64,000 bases of DNA from Aedes albopictus (taxonomy: Eukaryota > Arthropoda > Insecta > Diptera > Culicidae), in NCBI RefSeq assembly GCF_035046485.1, contig NC_085138.1, forward strand, positions 42,009,464 through 42,073,463, given 5' to 3'. Shown piece after piece: positions 34,141 to 45,745 of the stretch (positions are counted from its first letter, which is position 1; each line of letters starts with the position of its first letter). A program made the position numbers and the translations under genes. Under the pieces are notes generated by a model. The model saw only the letters and a program-made list of their open reading frames with translations, ran no database searches and was not told where the DNA came from.

Positions 34141-34639
34141 GTTTATAAAAAATCAAAAACAACTCAAATAAAGAGAACTTACTATGCGCAGCATATAGTC
34201 ACATGTTGATGTACCGTAAAAAAAATACACAGATAATTATTTTTGATAGCTAAAAGCACTGAGATTTTCACTCAGGTGGAGTACTGACTCAATTTGTTAT
34301 TTATAATTTTATAAAATTCTTTATGTTTTGATACAATAAATTAACCTTACATGTTTCATACGGCTTTTCCCATCATGCTGATACTCTTTGCGTTGCAATC
34401 TGTAATATTTTTTGGGATTGAATATTTTTTTTCAGAGCACTATCAAAGTTTCCCCAAAATGAAAATGTGATTCTCGCTCATATGAAAAAATAATATTGAT
34501 CACCCAAAACAATTAAAACTGTCCAATCCTTGCATTGCAATTATAACTGAGACCCCAGTACTTATTTTAAAATTATTAAATCAGGAAAAATACATGGAAT
34601 AATATTAGGGAAATTTGCTGAAAAACTATCAAAGCTACC

Positions 34640-36210
34640 CCGTTTTACGGTATTGCATCAGAAACTCTTCTATATACATTTGTTTTTCAGAAATTTCCCA
34701 AAAGGTGCATTTATATTTTATGATATCTTTCAAAGATTCTTTCAAAATATTTTATCGTGGGTTCTTTTCGAAAATCTTTCAAAAATATTCCAGAGATTCA
34801 TTCAGGGATATTTTCAAAAACATCAAGGATTCATGTGGAGTTTATCTAGGGGTTCTATTTCTCGAGGAATTCTTTTAGAAAACTTTTGAAATGTTTCCGT
34901 GTATTATTCCTTTGGGTTTTCATCAGAAATTCCTCTAGCGATTGCTTGATAAATTTCTTCAAGGACTCATTTAGAATATTTTCATATTTTTTCAGGAAAC
35001 TCTTATTTTTTTTCCTGGAGCTTTTTCGAAGTTTTTTTTTGGCTTTCTCCAGTTCTCTCAAGTTTCCATCCTAGTTCCAATGTAAAGTGTTTTTCTTTTA
35101 TTTGCTCCCATTAATAGTTCCTTCCGTGGTTTTTCCGATAGTTTTGGAGATTTCCGATAATTACTTCTGGAATTTCTGCCAAAGAGTTTTCCGATATTTC
35201 TCCTGAATTTCTTCGCTGGTTTTCATCCGGAGTTTCTCCCGGGATTTCTCTTAGAAATTTTCAGAGTTCTTTCATGAATTTTTTAAATTTTTCCTACCAG
35301 AAATTTTTTCCTAGATTTCCCAGTTCTTCTCAGGATTTCTTCCGAAGTTTCTCTCGCGTTCCTCATTGCATAATTTCTCGCAAAAATCACGTGGATTCAT
35401 TCCAACATGTCTCCGGTTATTTACAACAATGAATTTTGTAGGTGATCTCAGGCAGGAGGTTTTCCTAGAAACACTTCTAAAAAAAAGTACGATTTTCATA
35501 CAAAATGCTTAAGTTTGAAGCTCTGTACTTCAGCTTCTAGAGCACAAACTCCGAGAGTAATCTCAGGTGAAACTTAAAAAAACTCTCGCAAGAACCTTTA
35601 TAAAATATCCCGGATGTAACTTCTGTAGAAATCCAGGGAGAAACTTCAGAAGAAATTTCTTAAAACTTCGGGAGAAATCCCAGAAGCAATTCCTTCAGAA
35701 AACTCGTGAAAAACACCTTTAAAATCCGGGAGAAGCACTCAGTTGAAATCCCAGCAATAGTTTCTATAGAAACCTTAGAAATCCCGGGAAAATCTCATGG
35801 AGAAGTAACAAGAGGAATACCGGAAGAAATCACGGGAAACCTTCAAAAGAAATTCCGAGAGAAACTCTAAGAGAAATTCTACGACAACATCTGATGTATA
35901 TTCCTGGAGAAAAGAGAATAAATTCCACGAAAATTTGTTTGGGCAAAACGCAGGAGGAAAAATCCAACGAGAGACTCTGAGAGCAAATATGGGAAAACCT
36001 CTGGAAGAAAATCTATAGGATTCTCATAAAAACCTTCAGAAGACAATATTTGGATTTCAAAAATCCTGCAATATTCTCCAGGAATTTTTCCGGAAAGAAC
36101 TGTTTGAATCTAGGGTAAAAACGTCGATAGGAATACGAAAGAGTATCCGAGAGGAATTTGAAAAAGAATCCCAAGAAACAGGAATGAAAGAAGGCTGAAA
36201 ATCTCTCTAA
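34640..36210. repeat. CCAGGAATT-type core of the second foldback, strand-switched
   Basis: Units read TTTCTTCAGGAAATTC-like on the plus strand up to about 35460, then AGAAATCCCGGAAGAAATTCC-like (the other strand) from about 35560. The switch mirrors that in the first foldback at about 16775. Open frames here are repeat by-products. Confidence 0.55.
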
Positions 36211-36469
36211 TAAAGACACATAACCTAACCTTAACTTTGGAAACCAGTTAAATTCGTATTTTTTTCATTTTCACGGGATTTCCGTTTATTTTTTGGTGAT
36301 TGCTACTGCATGTTCAGGAGACGCAAATGGACTCAAATAAAAACAAAAATCCCTGGTGAATTCTCGGTTTGCCTTGTATTTTTTTCAAGTAGTAGATAAC
36401 CTGAAACTGGTACAAAAAAGTCAGTAATAGAAATCTGCATGTGTTTGTATTGCATTTTGTGTTATTGGC

Positions 36470-37640
36470 GATTTTGTGTGAAAAATATGGCACATTCGTG
36501 ATTTTTTAGTAAAACGAAACGTGGATGTGATGTGAACATCAAAATTTTATCAAATATATGTCTTGTACATTCCAAAGGAAAATTTTAAGACTAACAACTA
36601 CATGTCATTGCTTTAAATTTTGTTTTATTGACTATTTTGTAAGAAATTTATGGTATTTTAAAAACTTGTTTGGTAAAATGAATTAAGAGTGTCATGATGG
36701 CGGTTTTATTTTTCAACGTTCATCATTTCACGAAAAAATTCAAGCCAAAAAAACCAGAATGCATTGCCTTATATTTTTGTTTGTTGACTACTTTGTGTGC
36801 AAAATATGGTATTTTCCAAGTATTCCGAGTGAAATAAAATATGAGTGTAAAAGAAATTCACTAGGATTGTTCAAATAAATCCACTAAGCTACTACGATAA
36901 ATTCAAAATTGAATAACAATATCATTACTTTAAATTTTGGCTTATTCGCTTTTTTGTGGTATTTTTGTACATTTTTTACAAAACAAAATATTAGTGTAAT
37001 GTAAACATCAACATTTTATCAAAAACAGGTCCAGAACATTGTAACGGAAAATTTAAGGCCATACAACTACATGTTATGGCTTTAAATTTTGTTTATTGAC
37101 TGTTTTGTAAGAAAATTATGATATTTCTGTAGCTTTTCGAGTAAAATAAATTAAGTGTGTCATGAAAACGTCACTACTACTCATCAAGAACGTCCAGTAC
37201 GCATTCACGAATAATTTAAAGGTAAAATACTACTTTGCATTGCAAGCCATCATTTTTGTTAACCACTTTGCATGAAAAATGTGGTACTTTCGTTGATTTT
37301 TGAGTGAATCAAAATTTGAGTGTAATGAAAACATCACTATTATTCTTCAAGTATGTCCGCCAAACTGCTACGAACATTTCAAAGCTAAAAAACTACATGT
37401 TATCGTTTTAAATTTAGTTTTGTTGACTACTTTGTGTAAAAAGTATGGAATTTTCGTAGTTTGCCGGGTAAAACAAAATAAGAGTGTAATTAGAACATTT
37501 TCACTGTTCATCAAAAATGTCGAGTACAGTCCTACGAACAATTTAAGACCAAAAAAACTATATGTCATCGCTTTGAATTTTAATTTATTGCATATTTTAT
37601 GTGAAAAATAGGGTATTTTAGCAGTTTTTTTGGTAAGGTA
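36470..37640 (+). repeat. ~160-bp tandem units in the right arm
   Basis: The complementary motif (GTG..AAAATATGGTATTTTCGTAG) recurs in diverged form near 36478, 36640, 36796, 36952, 37107, 37270, 37431 and 37598. These are eight units of about 160 bp. Between-unit divergence far exceeds divergence between paired left and right arm units, so the array existed before the arm duplication. Confidence 0.65.
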
Positions 37641-37985
37641 AATTATCAGTGTACTGAAAAATCACTAATTTTGCATAAATATGTTCACTCTAGCTGTACG
37701 CATGATTAAGAGTCGAAAAACACGTATGTGATCGCTTTAAATTTTGTTTTATTGATCAATGTGCGCTAAAAATGCGTTCTCAAAAAAACTAGGAAGTGCC
37801 TTTTGCTTAATAACTTTGGGTAGACGCATCTATTTTATATTTTTTTAAATGGACGATGATCTTGAAACCTGTCCGGTTCCATCGCAAAAAAAAGTTTTGA
37901 AATCGGTTGAAAAACGGCCAAGAAATGCCTTGTCAAAGTTGGACTTCCGACTTTTTTTGGACCCTTGGTAGTTTAGGAGTTAAAG

Positions 37986-38340
37986 AACCTCTTTTTATTA
38001 GATTCTTGGAAAACATGATATGGAACTTTTTTGCGATTTGTGTTTGCATTTTTTTTTTAACTGAAAGTGGTTGGAGTTTACTAGGCGAAGTTCTGGACAG
38101 GCAAAAATAAGAAAAGGAATTCGACAGTTCTGATCTTCTCGGCGTTATTTTGATGCAGATGTCCATGGGCGTAGCCAGAGTGGGGCAGGAAAATCACAAG
38201 AAATTTCTCCAAGAGAACCATTTCAATCTTATCATAGAATTATGCCAAATAACAAGCTTGGTAGAATGACTAAGTTTTGTAATGTTTTATCATGGAATAC
38301 GAAAAACATGCCAAATTTACGAATTTTTACTAGTTTTTAG
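37986..38340. other. Unrecognised DNA
   Basis: About 350 bp between the second foldback and the next minisatellite block. It holds GGGCGTAGCCAG near 38168, a phrase also seen in complement near 58616. I could not assign an element from this alone. Confidence 0.35.
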
Positions 38341-39112
38341 TTCAAACAAACCTGGGATTTCTTTATGAATTCTTTTAAATACATCTTCAAAAATTCCTTC
38401 AGGTATTTCTTCAGGAACTTCTCCAGGGATGTTTTCAGGAGTCCCTCAAAGGACTTCTCCATGGATTTCTCCTTTGAAAATTCTTCCGATGCAGCGTTCC
38501 GATAGTGATTGTTTCAGGGTTTGTTCCAAGAAATGCTTCACAAATTCCTCCCACGATTCAGAAATTTTTACACATACTTCTGCAAGGATGCATCGCCAAA
38601 TTTCTCCAGGAATTTTTCCATAGCTTTCTTCAGTGGTTCCATCATGGCATCAGAGATATTTTCAAGAATTCCTCTAGAGATTTTACCACACATTCATCGG
38701 GAAGTTTACCCTGAGATATCTTTAGGGGTTTCTCCAGTGATTGTTCCAGTGTTGTTTTTTTAAGTATTCCTCCAGGAATTTCTCTAGGGATTCCCAAAGG
38801 AATGGAGATCCTTTTAGGTATTTCTGCAAGTGTTCAGAGATTTCTTCAGGGATTTCTCCATATATTCCTTCAAGATTTCCACTAGAGAATGCTCCAATAA
38901 TTCAATCTTGAATAATTCAAAGTATTTCAGCAGAAATATCTTCCAGAAACACTTTCAGAAAATTTAATTAATCCGGGATTGCCTTAAAACATTGCACAAA
39001 GCATTATTTTGGGAGTCTATCCAAAGATTCCAACATCCAGAAATTCCTCTAGAAATTTCTTCAGGAATTTCTCAAGAAGTTTTTTTCAGAAATTTCTCCT
39101 AGAGTTTCTCTA

Positions 39113-39267
39113 GGGGCTGTCCATAAACCACGTGGTCATTTTTTTGGGACAGCCCCCCCCCCGCGTGGTCATTAGTCCATACAAAAATTTTTGTTTGTCC
39201 ATACAAAATGGTCTTTGGCCGAACACCCCCCCCCCCCTCATGACCACGTGGTTTATGGACAGTCCCC
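39113..39267. mobile_element. MITE, 155 bp, TA target duplication
   Basis: Left end GGGGCTGTCCATAAACCACG; reverse complement of the right end GGGGACTGTCCATAAACCAC; both continue into GTGGTCAT. TA on both sides. Two long C runs and TCCATACAAAAATTTTTGT lie inside. Degenerate relatives occur at 42285-42376 and 50221-50361, and the 153-bp MITE in the giant foldback is built on the same plan. Confidence 0.75.
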
Positions 39268-39908
39268 TAGAGATTATTCCAGAAATTCATCTAACATTTG
39301 TTTCAATGGTTCCTCTAGAGCAACCTCCAGGAATTCCTACATTTATCCAAGAATTGCTCCTGGACATCCTTCCGAAATTATGTCAGCAATTCCTCCAGGA
39401 AATCCCTTGAGGATTTCTTCAGAAATTTTTCAAGGAAATTCTCCAGATATACCTTCAGAAATTTTAGAGGAATTCCTCCAGGTATTTCTACAGGATTTCT
39501 CCAGAGATTCCTCCATGAATTGCTTTAGGGATTTCTCCAGGAAATCCTTCGAAGATTCCCAAGGAAATCCTTCAGAAATTCCTCCAAGGATTCTTCCAAG
39601 AAATCTTCTAAGGATTTCTACAGAAATTCTGCCAGGAAAGGTATTTTTCAGGTATTCCTCCAAGAATTCTCCAGAGATTCCTTCATGAATTGCTTCAGGG
39701 ATTCCTTCGAGGATTTCTCCAGAAATTTCTCTAGAAACTCTTACAGGAATTTCTCAAGGGATTTTTTTTTTCAAAAATTGAAATCCCTCCAGAAATTCAT
39801 CCAATAATTCTTTCAGGAATTCCTTTTAAGATTCCTCCATGATTTTCTACAGTGATTCCTCCAGCAATTATTATTATTGGCATCAGTGCTGAAAATTTCA
39901 TTTCGTCA

Positions 39909-40485
39909 TATCTAAATTCAACCACCTACAGCTCATTTTAGAAGCTGAACCTGAGAATATGGTATATGAAAAACTTGTGCGGCTAAACCAGTCCTGCAAG
40001 AAAGTCGCGAAAAAAAACCGCTATTTTTCGAATATTTAAGGTAAATGTCACGGACAACCTTTGAAAAATGCCAAATGATATTCACCGTGAATATCATTTG
40101 GCATTTTTTGAAGGTAGTCCGTGACATCTATATAAATAAAAATGCAGTGGCATACGTGGGACCGCGTAAAACTCGCAAACGGAACGTCCGATTTGAGTCA
40201 TCTTTGTTTTGTTCTGTTAGTTTTCACCCAAGGAAGATTTATGAGGCCTAAAACATGGGAAAGTTGAGAGTTTTTGAAAATCGGGTTTTCATACATTTTG
40301 AACGGGGACTTGGGCGCTTGGCTAGGGACTTGAAACGTCAAAAAACACAGAAGGCAAGACAAAGTTTGCCGGGGACAGCTAGTTTACCTTGAATATTCGA
40401 AAAATAGCGATTTGCACAAGTTTTTCATATATCATATTCTCAGGTTAAGCTTCTAAAATGAGCTGTAGGTGATTGAATTTAGATA
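39909..40485. mobile_element. Small foldback element split by a Helitron
   Basis: The arms start TATCTAAATTCAA and end TTGAATTTAGATA. They pair through CCACCTACAGCTCATTTTAG, GAGAATATG, AAAAACTTGTGC and CTATTTTTCGAATATT. The centre is ATGATATTCACCGTGAATATCAT. The left arm has about 40 extra bp near 39985. The right arm is interrupted at 40127-40382. Confidence 0.75.
40127..40382 (+). mobile_element. Non-autonomous Helitron, 256 bp
   Basis: It begins TCTATATAAATAAAAATG and ends with the hairpin GGCAAGACAAAGTTTGCC, then GGGGACAGCTAG. It sits exactly between host A (40126) and T (40383). These are the Helitron hallmarks: 5' TC, 3' CTRR, subterminal hairpin, AT insertion and no target duplication. 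The other arm of the host foldback has the uninterrupted sequence GTCACGGAC...AAATGT at 40050, which confirms both boundaries. No coding capacity. Confidence 0.85.
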
Positions 40486-41060
40486 ACCCAGGATTTTTTT
40501 CAGGAATTCCTCCAGGCATTCCTCCAGAGATCCCTCCAGAAATTGCATTAGGGAATCCTCCAGGAATTTCTTCAGGGAATTTTACGGAAATTTCTCCTGG
40601 AAATCCTTCGAAGATTCCCCCAAGGATTTTTCGAGTGATTCTAGGGATTTTTTCGGAAATTCTTCTAGGAAATTCTCAAGAAATACCTTCCAGGTATTTT
40701 TCAGGGATTCATTCAGGAGTTCCTCCAGGAGTTTCTCCAGAGATTTTCCCGGAGATTCAAACATGAAATCCTTCCTAGATTCCTGCAGGAAATCCTCCTA
40801 GGATTCTTCCAGGGAACCCTCCTTGGAATTTCTCAAGAGATTTTTTTCAGAATTTTTTCCAGGAATTCCTTTCAGAGTTCCTCTGAAGATTTTTCTTGGA
40901 TTTCCTCCAGGGGTTGCTTCAAAAATTCATCCAGGAATTTCACAACTTTCCAAACAATTTTCCCAGGGATGTACGCAGGAATTTCGCCACGATCACCTCA
41001 TGATTTTTTTTAATTACTCTAAGAATTTCTGGAGGAATTCTTCCAGCAAATAGTATCCGA

Positions 41061-41407
41061 AGATAATTTAAAAAATGCATAGATGAACCCTAAATTCTTT
41101 CAGAAATCCCTTCAGGTGTTTCTTCAGAAATTTACTCTGGGATTTCATTAGAAATTCTTACAACAAGCGAGACGATAAGTCCTTTAGGGATTCTTCCATG
41201 CATCACACAAAAAGAGTCACCCAGGCCCCATCCTTTTGGTTCCCTGTTCAATGTTGACTGGTGTGGTCAGTAACGGAGTAGCAACTACGAATTGTACGGT
41301 CATTTCATGCTCATGATCTCACGCTAATGACCCATTCGACGTAACGCACTTCGACCTAATCACCCAGCAGTCCAGCACCCTACTGTTACCCTTGAATACG
41401 CCCTAAA
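41061..41407. other. Unrecognised DNA
   Basis: About 350 bp. The start still resembles worn CCAGGAATT repeat; the rest has no recognisable feature. Confidence 0.35.
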
Positions 41408-42087
41408 TTACACAAGTTTACAAAATAAAATGAAAGTCGTGAACTTCTGTCAACGACCAAAATTTTTGAAGCACAATTCAATGCTGATTTCGAAACCGAC
41501 CTTCAAAAAATTTTAAGTGGAACAGTTTTTGAGTTTTAGCCCAATATCGAGTTTTACAACTTTTCAAAATATGTAATTTACTAAAATTCAAATATATTGC
41601 GTTTTGTTCAACCAATTTTAAATCTTTTTTCATTAATTGAAAGCTGAATTCAATATCATTCGATCATCTGAATACAGGTTTTGCGTCAGATTGATGAAAT
41701 TCAAGATATTGGCGAATTTTAGGGACGATCTTCTTAAATTTTAGAAAAATTCCCAAAATTTTTTGAATAAATGTATTTTTTTTAATAAGAAAAAACCAAC
41801 TTAAAAATTCTTTCTCGACGTTTATTTGACATACCATATGTAGGCGAGTTACAGTAAAAATTTCAACTCAATCAGAGCATTGATTACGGAGAATGAGATG
41901 TTTGAAGTGAGCGACTTTGCTTAAAAATAGAACAAAAATCGATTTCAAATCATCAACCTTGTATGGAAAGTCGAAAAAATTTCCGCTCTACTGTAATTTT
42001 TTTCTTTCGCGTTTTCGAACTCAGGGCATGATTCTACACCAAAAATGATCATCAGCTTACCGAGTTCAAAAATGCTGTAAACTAGTG
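41408..42087 (+). repeat. Dispersed ~680-bp repeat, copy A
   Basis: Matches 57619-58298 in reverse orientation over its whole length, from ACACAAGTTTACAAAATAAA to GCTGTAAACTAGTG. Differences are scattered substitutions and small indels. No coding frame is shared, and no terminal inverted repeat was found, so the family is unknown. Confidence 0.75.
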
Positions 42088-42284
42088 TTATCATTGACTC
42101 TACTCGTTGATTCTTTCCATGAAACCTTATCCCTTATCTTAAGTATTATAGTGTGTAAGAGTAGAGAAGATTTGAACAGAGCAGAGTAGCGAAGAGGAGA
42201 CTGGCAGAGATGGGACAAAGAAATGAAATAAAACAAATCAGAGTTGAGTACTGCCTGTAATCGCATAAGTTTGTGGCCGCTCAT

Positions 42285-42376
42285 AAACCGGGGGAGGGGG
42301 TGGTTGCATGAGCATGTATGAACCAACGTCTAAGAAGGGAGGGGAATGACCACGTAGTTTATTAGGCTGTCCATAG
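42285..42376. mobile_element. Degenerate MITE remnant (GTCCATA family)
   Basis: AATGACCACGTAGTTTATTA followed by GGCTGTCCATA matches the right end of the MITE at 39113-39267 (TGACCACGTGGTTTATGGAC). The left end is weak: CGGGGGAGGGGGTGG only recalls the G/C run. Confidence 0.45.
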
Positions 42377-44514
42377 TACCGAATAGCCTAAAATAGAATT
42401 GGAATACTGAAAAAGAGTGTGGTGAGTGTTGCAAAATTGAGTGGAGCAGTGTAAAGAGCTTTGCAATTGAATAGAGCTTAGCTTCCCAAATTTGTTTTGT
42501 AGAATAAAGTGAAGTAGAGAAAAGTTGTTTAACCCTAGTACGACATCACCCAGTCAGGCACGAACGTGCACTACACAGAGAGAGGATGAAGGAATAAAGT
42601 CAACAAGCGTAAGTTTCAAAAGAAAACAGTGGAGTAGAATAGATTAAAATGAGTAAAGCAAAATTGAACTGAGTGAAGATGGATGAAATAGACAAAAATT
42701 GAGTTAAGTTAGAAGAAGTCGTATTAAACAATGTTCTTAGCATACAGTAGAGGTGAGCAGAGAAGAGCATAGAAGAGACGCTGTCACTCACACAATTTAA
42801 AGGATGAATTATGAAGAAAGAATGTTTCCATTATATTCCTAAATACTACGTAACCAGATTTGAGCATGCATTCATTCAATGTTTTGTTACTCTGCTTCCT
42901 GTCTCCCCGACCATGACGTCTTCGCGGACGTTGTCGTTGGAATTAAATCTGTTTCGTTCGTTCGTTTATTTTTTCTGGTTTTTCCTAAACTCCCCCCCCC
43001 CCCTCTTTCCGCAGGCAATCTTCATTTTGCATTTCGTTTGTGTTGTTGTTGTTTTTGCTTCTTAGCCCGGTCACGGCCAAATGCACGAACGAACAAACCA
43101 GAACCCGCAGAAGGTTCACTCTCGACGACCGACGACAGAACGTCTCAATCTCAACTTTTGTTGAATTGTTTTTGTTTAGGTTTTTGCTTGCAGGTCTTTG
43201 TGTATGATCCGTTGTTGTTCTGTTTCTGCCAGCGGTTCGCAGCATGTACAGCTCAAGTCCTGGCTGGCCAATCGTAAAAATGGCACTTGAGACCGGGAAA
43301 CGCTGCTACTGTATGTCGTCGTGTCGTTGTCAACGGAAAAAACTAGAGTAGTAAACATTATTTCGCTTGGGTTCCACTAATTTCCTCTCGTTGATGCTAA
43401 TTATAATTGCATGTTTTTTGCTGCTGTTGTCAAGATTATTGCTATCTTCTGTTTGAATTATAGCTGGGGAAAACTTGTTCACGTGATGATATGCACCCAT
43501 CTAAAACGCACAAGCCAAAATGGAGACGCATGGTTGTTTATCGCATCTGGTGGTCAATCGAATTCTCCGGCGGACGGTTGTGGAATTCAACAAATAGCTC
43601 ATTATTGAGGCATGCTTTGAATCCTTGGTCATCTCGGCAGTAACGATTCCATGATTTCATTGCTTTCCAGTAAAACCCCACCCCACGATTCGCACATTAG
43701 CACAGTAGTACAAGAAATGCAGTTGTCTGCAGAGCGCAAAACAGACAGGCGAAACAACACTGCAGACTCTCTCTCGTCAGAATTACAACTCCATGGAATG
43801 GTATAGCGCGGCCGTGTGGTGGTGGCAAAGGAATACTAACTAGCTTGAGCAGGAACGCGTTCTGCATCTTCAATTTGGTTGACAATGATAATGGCGCGGC
43901 AGAGGCAACAACGGTGACAACGACGATGACGACGACGACGCAGACGAAGTTGGTAATGACGACGATGGTTGAGAATAATTCCATCAATTGAGTGAGTCCT
44001 CCATTCGAGTGCTCTCTGCAATTGGATACAGTTTAACAAAACTCCTCGGTGAACTGTGTTTTAGACGCGAATATAATTTTTAATTTATTTTCAAAGTTAT
44101 TGAATTTATATTTAGTACACTGGAACCTTAATTTGCGATCACTTAATTTGAATTTGAAAGTGATTTTCAAATTATCTATTCCAAGAAGCATTACCGTACC
44201 TTACCACACCAGTTTTGATAAATGTGATGGTTCCCAATCTTGGGTGACGGGCCACGTGAATTTCTCAAGAACCGAAAGTGAAATAAACCCGATTTTAGAT
44301 TTGCACGGATTTTTCTTTGTACAAAAAATTGCCATGCATTTTATTTTTGTCAAACGAAAACAAAAAACGGATCGGTCAGTTCAAGCAGCAGTATCACCAA
44401 TGCCGATTGGAGTTGCAAAGTTCAGTGGTTCCCAATCTACGATCCACGCGAGTTTCTCAAGAACCGAAAGTGTGAGGACAAAATAAAAATTGTGTTTTCG
44501 TATTCTGTCAAGGA
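42377..44514. other. Unrecognised non-coding DNA
   Basis: 42380-42780 is a loose purine-rich repeat (AGTAGAATAGAGTGAAG-like). The rest has trinucleotide-rich stretches, such as GACGACGAC near 43935 and TTGTTGTTG near 43041, and a C run near 42993. The phrases TGGTTCCCAATCT and TTTCTCAAGAACCGAAAGTG each occur twice (44230/44425 and 44262/44452), so about 44220-44480 contains a 190-bp spaced duplication. No convincing gene. Confidence 0.4.
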
Positions 44515-44800
44515 TACCCATTGAACTTACTGGAACGCCTCTTAAACCCCATGAGCCTCCCTTGTATGCCCCATGAAATCGATTAAACCCCCTGAAACCT
44601 GCTGGAACACCCCTCAAACTTCCTGGAAAGTCCCTGGAACACTTTGAATACGACTCCTGAAATCCCGTGGAATACATTTGTACCCTCCGAAACCGCATGG
44701 AACGCTCGTGAAAACCTATGGAACATCTTATAATCCGTCTAAAGCCCCACGGGGCCTTCTCAAACGCCCCTGGCATTTCCTGGAAATGTCCTGGTGCGCC
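44515..44800 (-). repeat. CCTGGAAC-type degenerate repeat
   Basis: Units such as CCCCTGGAAC, CTCCTGAAATC and CCTGGAACACTTTG. This is the opposite-strand form of the GTTTCAGAGG family at 32042-32533. The 131-codon minus-strand frame is a repeat by-product. Confidence 0.6.
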
Positions 44801-44846
44801 TCTGCATGATTTAAATAAAAAAAAATAACAAAAAAATATTTAAAAA

Positions 44847-44982
44847 GCGCACAAAATCGACAAAACACCTCTGAAACCTTGACCAGCATACTTACTTACT
44901 TTCAGTCCTCCTGGGCGCACAAAATCGACAAAACACCTCTGAAACCTTGACCAGCATACTTACTTACTTTCAGTCCTCCTGG
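44847..44982 (-). repeat. 68-bp tandem duplication at the LINE 3' end
   Basis: Two identical consecutive 68-bp units starting GCGCACAAAATCGACAAAAC, containing CTTACTTACTTTCAGTCCTC. They immediately follow, on the minus strand, the LINE coding remnant at 44995-45745. They therefore look like the tandemly repeated 3' end of that retrotransposon. Confidence 0.8.
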
Positions 44983-44994
44983 GCTCCCACGGTG

Positions 44995-45745
44995 GTGCAG
45001 AGGGCCGAATTGAAAGATCTCCATCTTGGGCGATTGCGATCCATCGCCTTGACCTGTGGCCAGGTCAAATTTCTGAATGACTTGCTTGATTTCGTTGTTG
45101 AGGCTGCGCCGCCATGAGGCTCTGGGTCTGCCTCTGCTGCGATGTCCTGCTGGGTTCCAATCTAACGCTTGCTTGCAGATTTCGTTTCCGCCACTGCGTA
45201 AAGTGTGGCCGACCCATCTCTACTTTCGCTCCCGAATTTCTGTCGCTATCAACTTTTGATGACATCGACAATGGAGCTCCACGTTGGAGATCCAATTGTG
45301 AGGCCACCATGCACGAATTATGTACAGGCAGATGCCTGTTGATGAAGACCTGCAGCCGTTGAGCAACACCCCACTGATACACATCAGGTTTCACTGACAT
45401 ATAACAGCACAGATTTCACGTTCGAGTTGAAAATTCGGATTTTAGTGCGTCGACTGATCTGGTTGTTTTATCATACATTTCTTGAACTCGCAAAAGCAGC
45501 CCTCGCCTTCTTAATCCGTGCACCTATGTCGATCTTAGTGCCGCTATCGGTCGCCATTTGGCTACCAAGATATTGGAAGCTCTCAACATTCTCCACTGAT
45601 TGCCCAGCTACCGTAAAGCTGGAAGATCCCACCTCATGCTACCACGGGTCAAGCGATGACAAAGGCACAGTTGTTCTTGTGACTTCAGCTAGATTGAGGA
45701 GGTACATCTCGAGCGTCTGTTCACCAACATCCAGCGGCTGAGTAT
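44995..45745 (-). pseudogene. Non-LTR retrotransposon ORF2 C-terminal fragment
   Basis: Reading the minus strand gives the familiar end of insect LINE reverse-transcriptase polyproteins in pieces. VENVESFQYLGSQMA and IGARIKKARAAF come first, then IFNSNVKSVLLYVSETW (family usual: LLYG.ETW), then GHTLRSGG, WNPAG, RGRPRASWRR. Stops and frame changes separate the pieces (for example between 45475 and 45400), so it is dead. The upstream RT catalytic part is missing, a typical 5' truncation. The style fits the RTE/CR1-like mosquito LINEs; I cannot fix the clade. Confidence 0.75.

Larger units (their letters stand above)
32782..37985. mobile_element. Second large foldback element, 5.2 kb
   Basis: The outer ends are inverted: CTTAACACTTAAACTACCGA on the left and, in reverse complement, CTTTAACTCCTAAACTACCA on the right. 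The left end carries an extra partial copy of its terminus before GGGTCC. Arms run from 32782 to about 34160 and from about 36430 to 37985, with scattered substitutions: paired 103-codon frames at 33184-33495 and 37300-37611 differ at seven residues. The core (34640-36210) is CCAGGAATT-type repeat that switches strand in the middle. It is clearly older than the 12950-28895 foldback and has no gene. Confidence 0.75.
38341..41060 (+). repeat. CCAGGAATTCCT-type minisatellite with inserts
   Basis: Degenerate plus-orientation units (TTCCTCCAGGAATTTCTC) over 2.7 kb. They are interrupted by a MITE (39113-39267) and by a small foldback that itself contains a Helitron (39909-40485). The 165- and 97-codon frames are Pro/Ser/Ile/Gly-rich repeat readings and are not called as genes. 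Confidence 0.75.
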
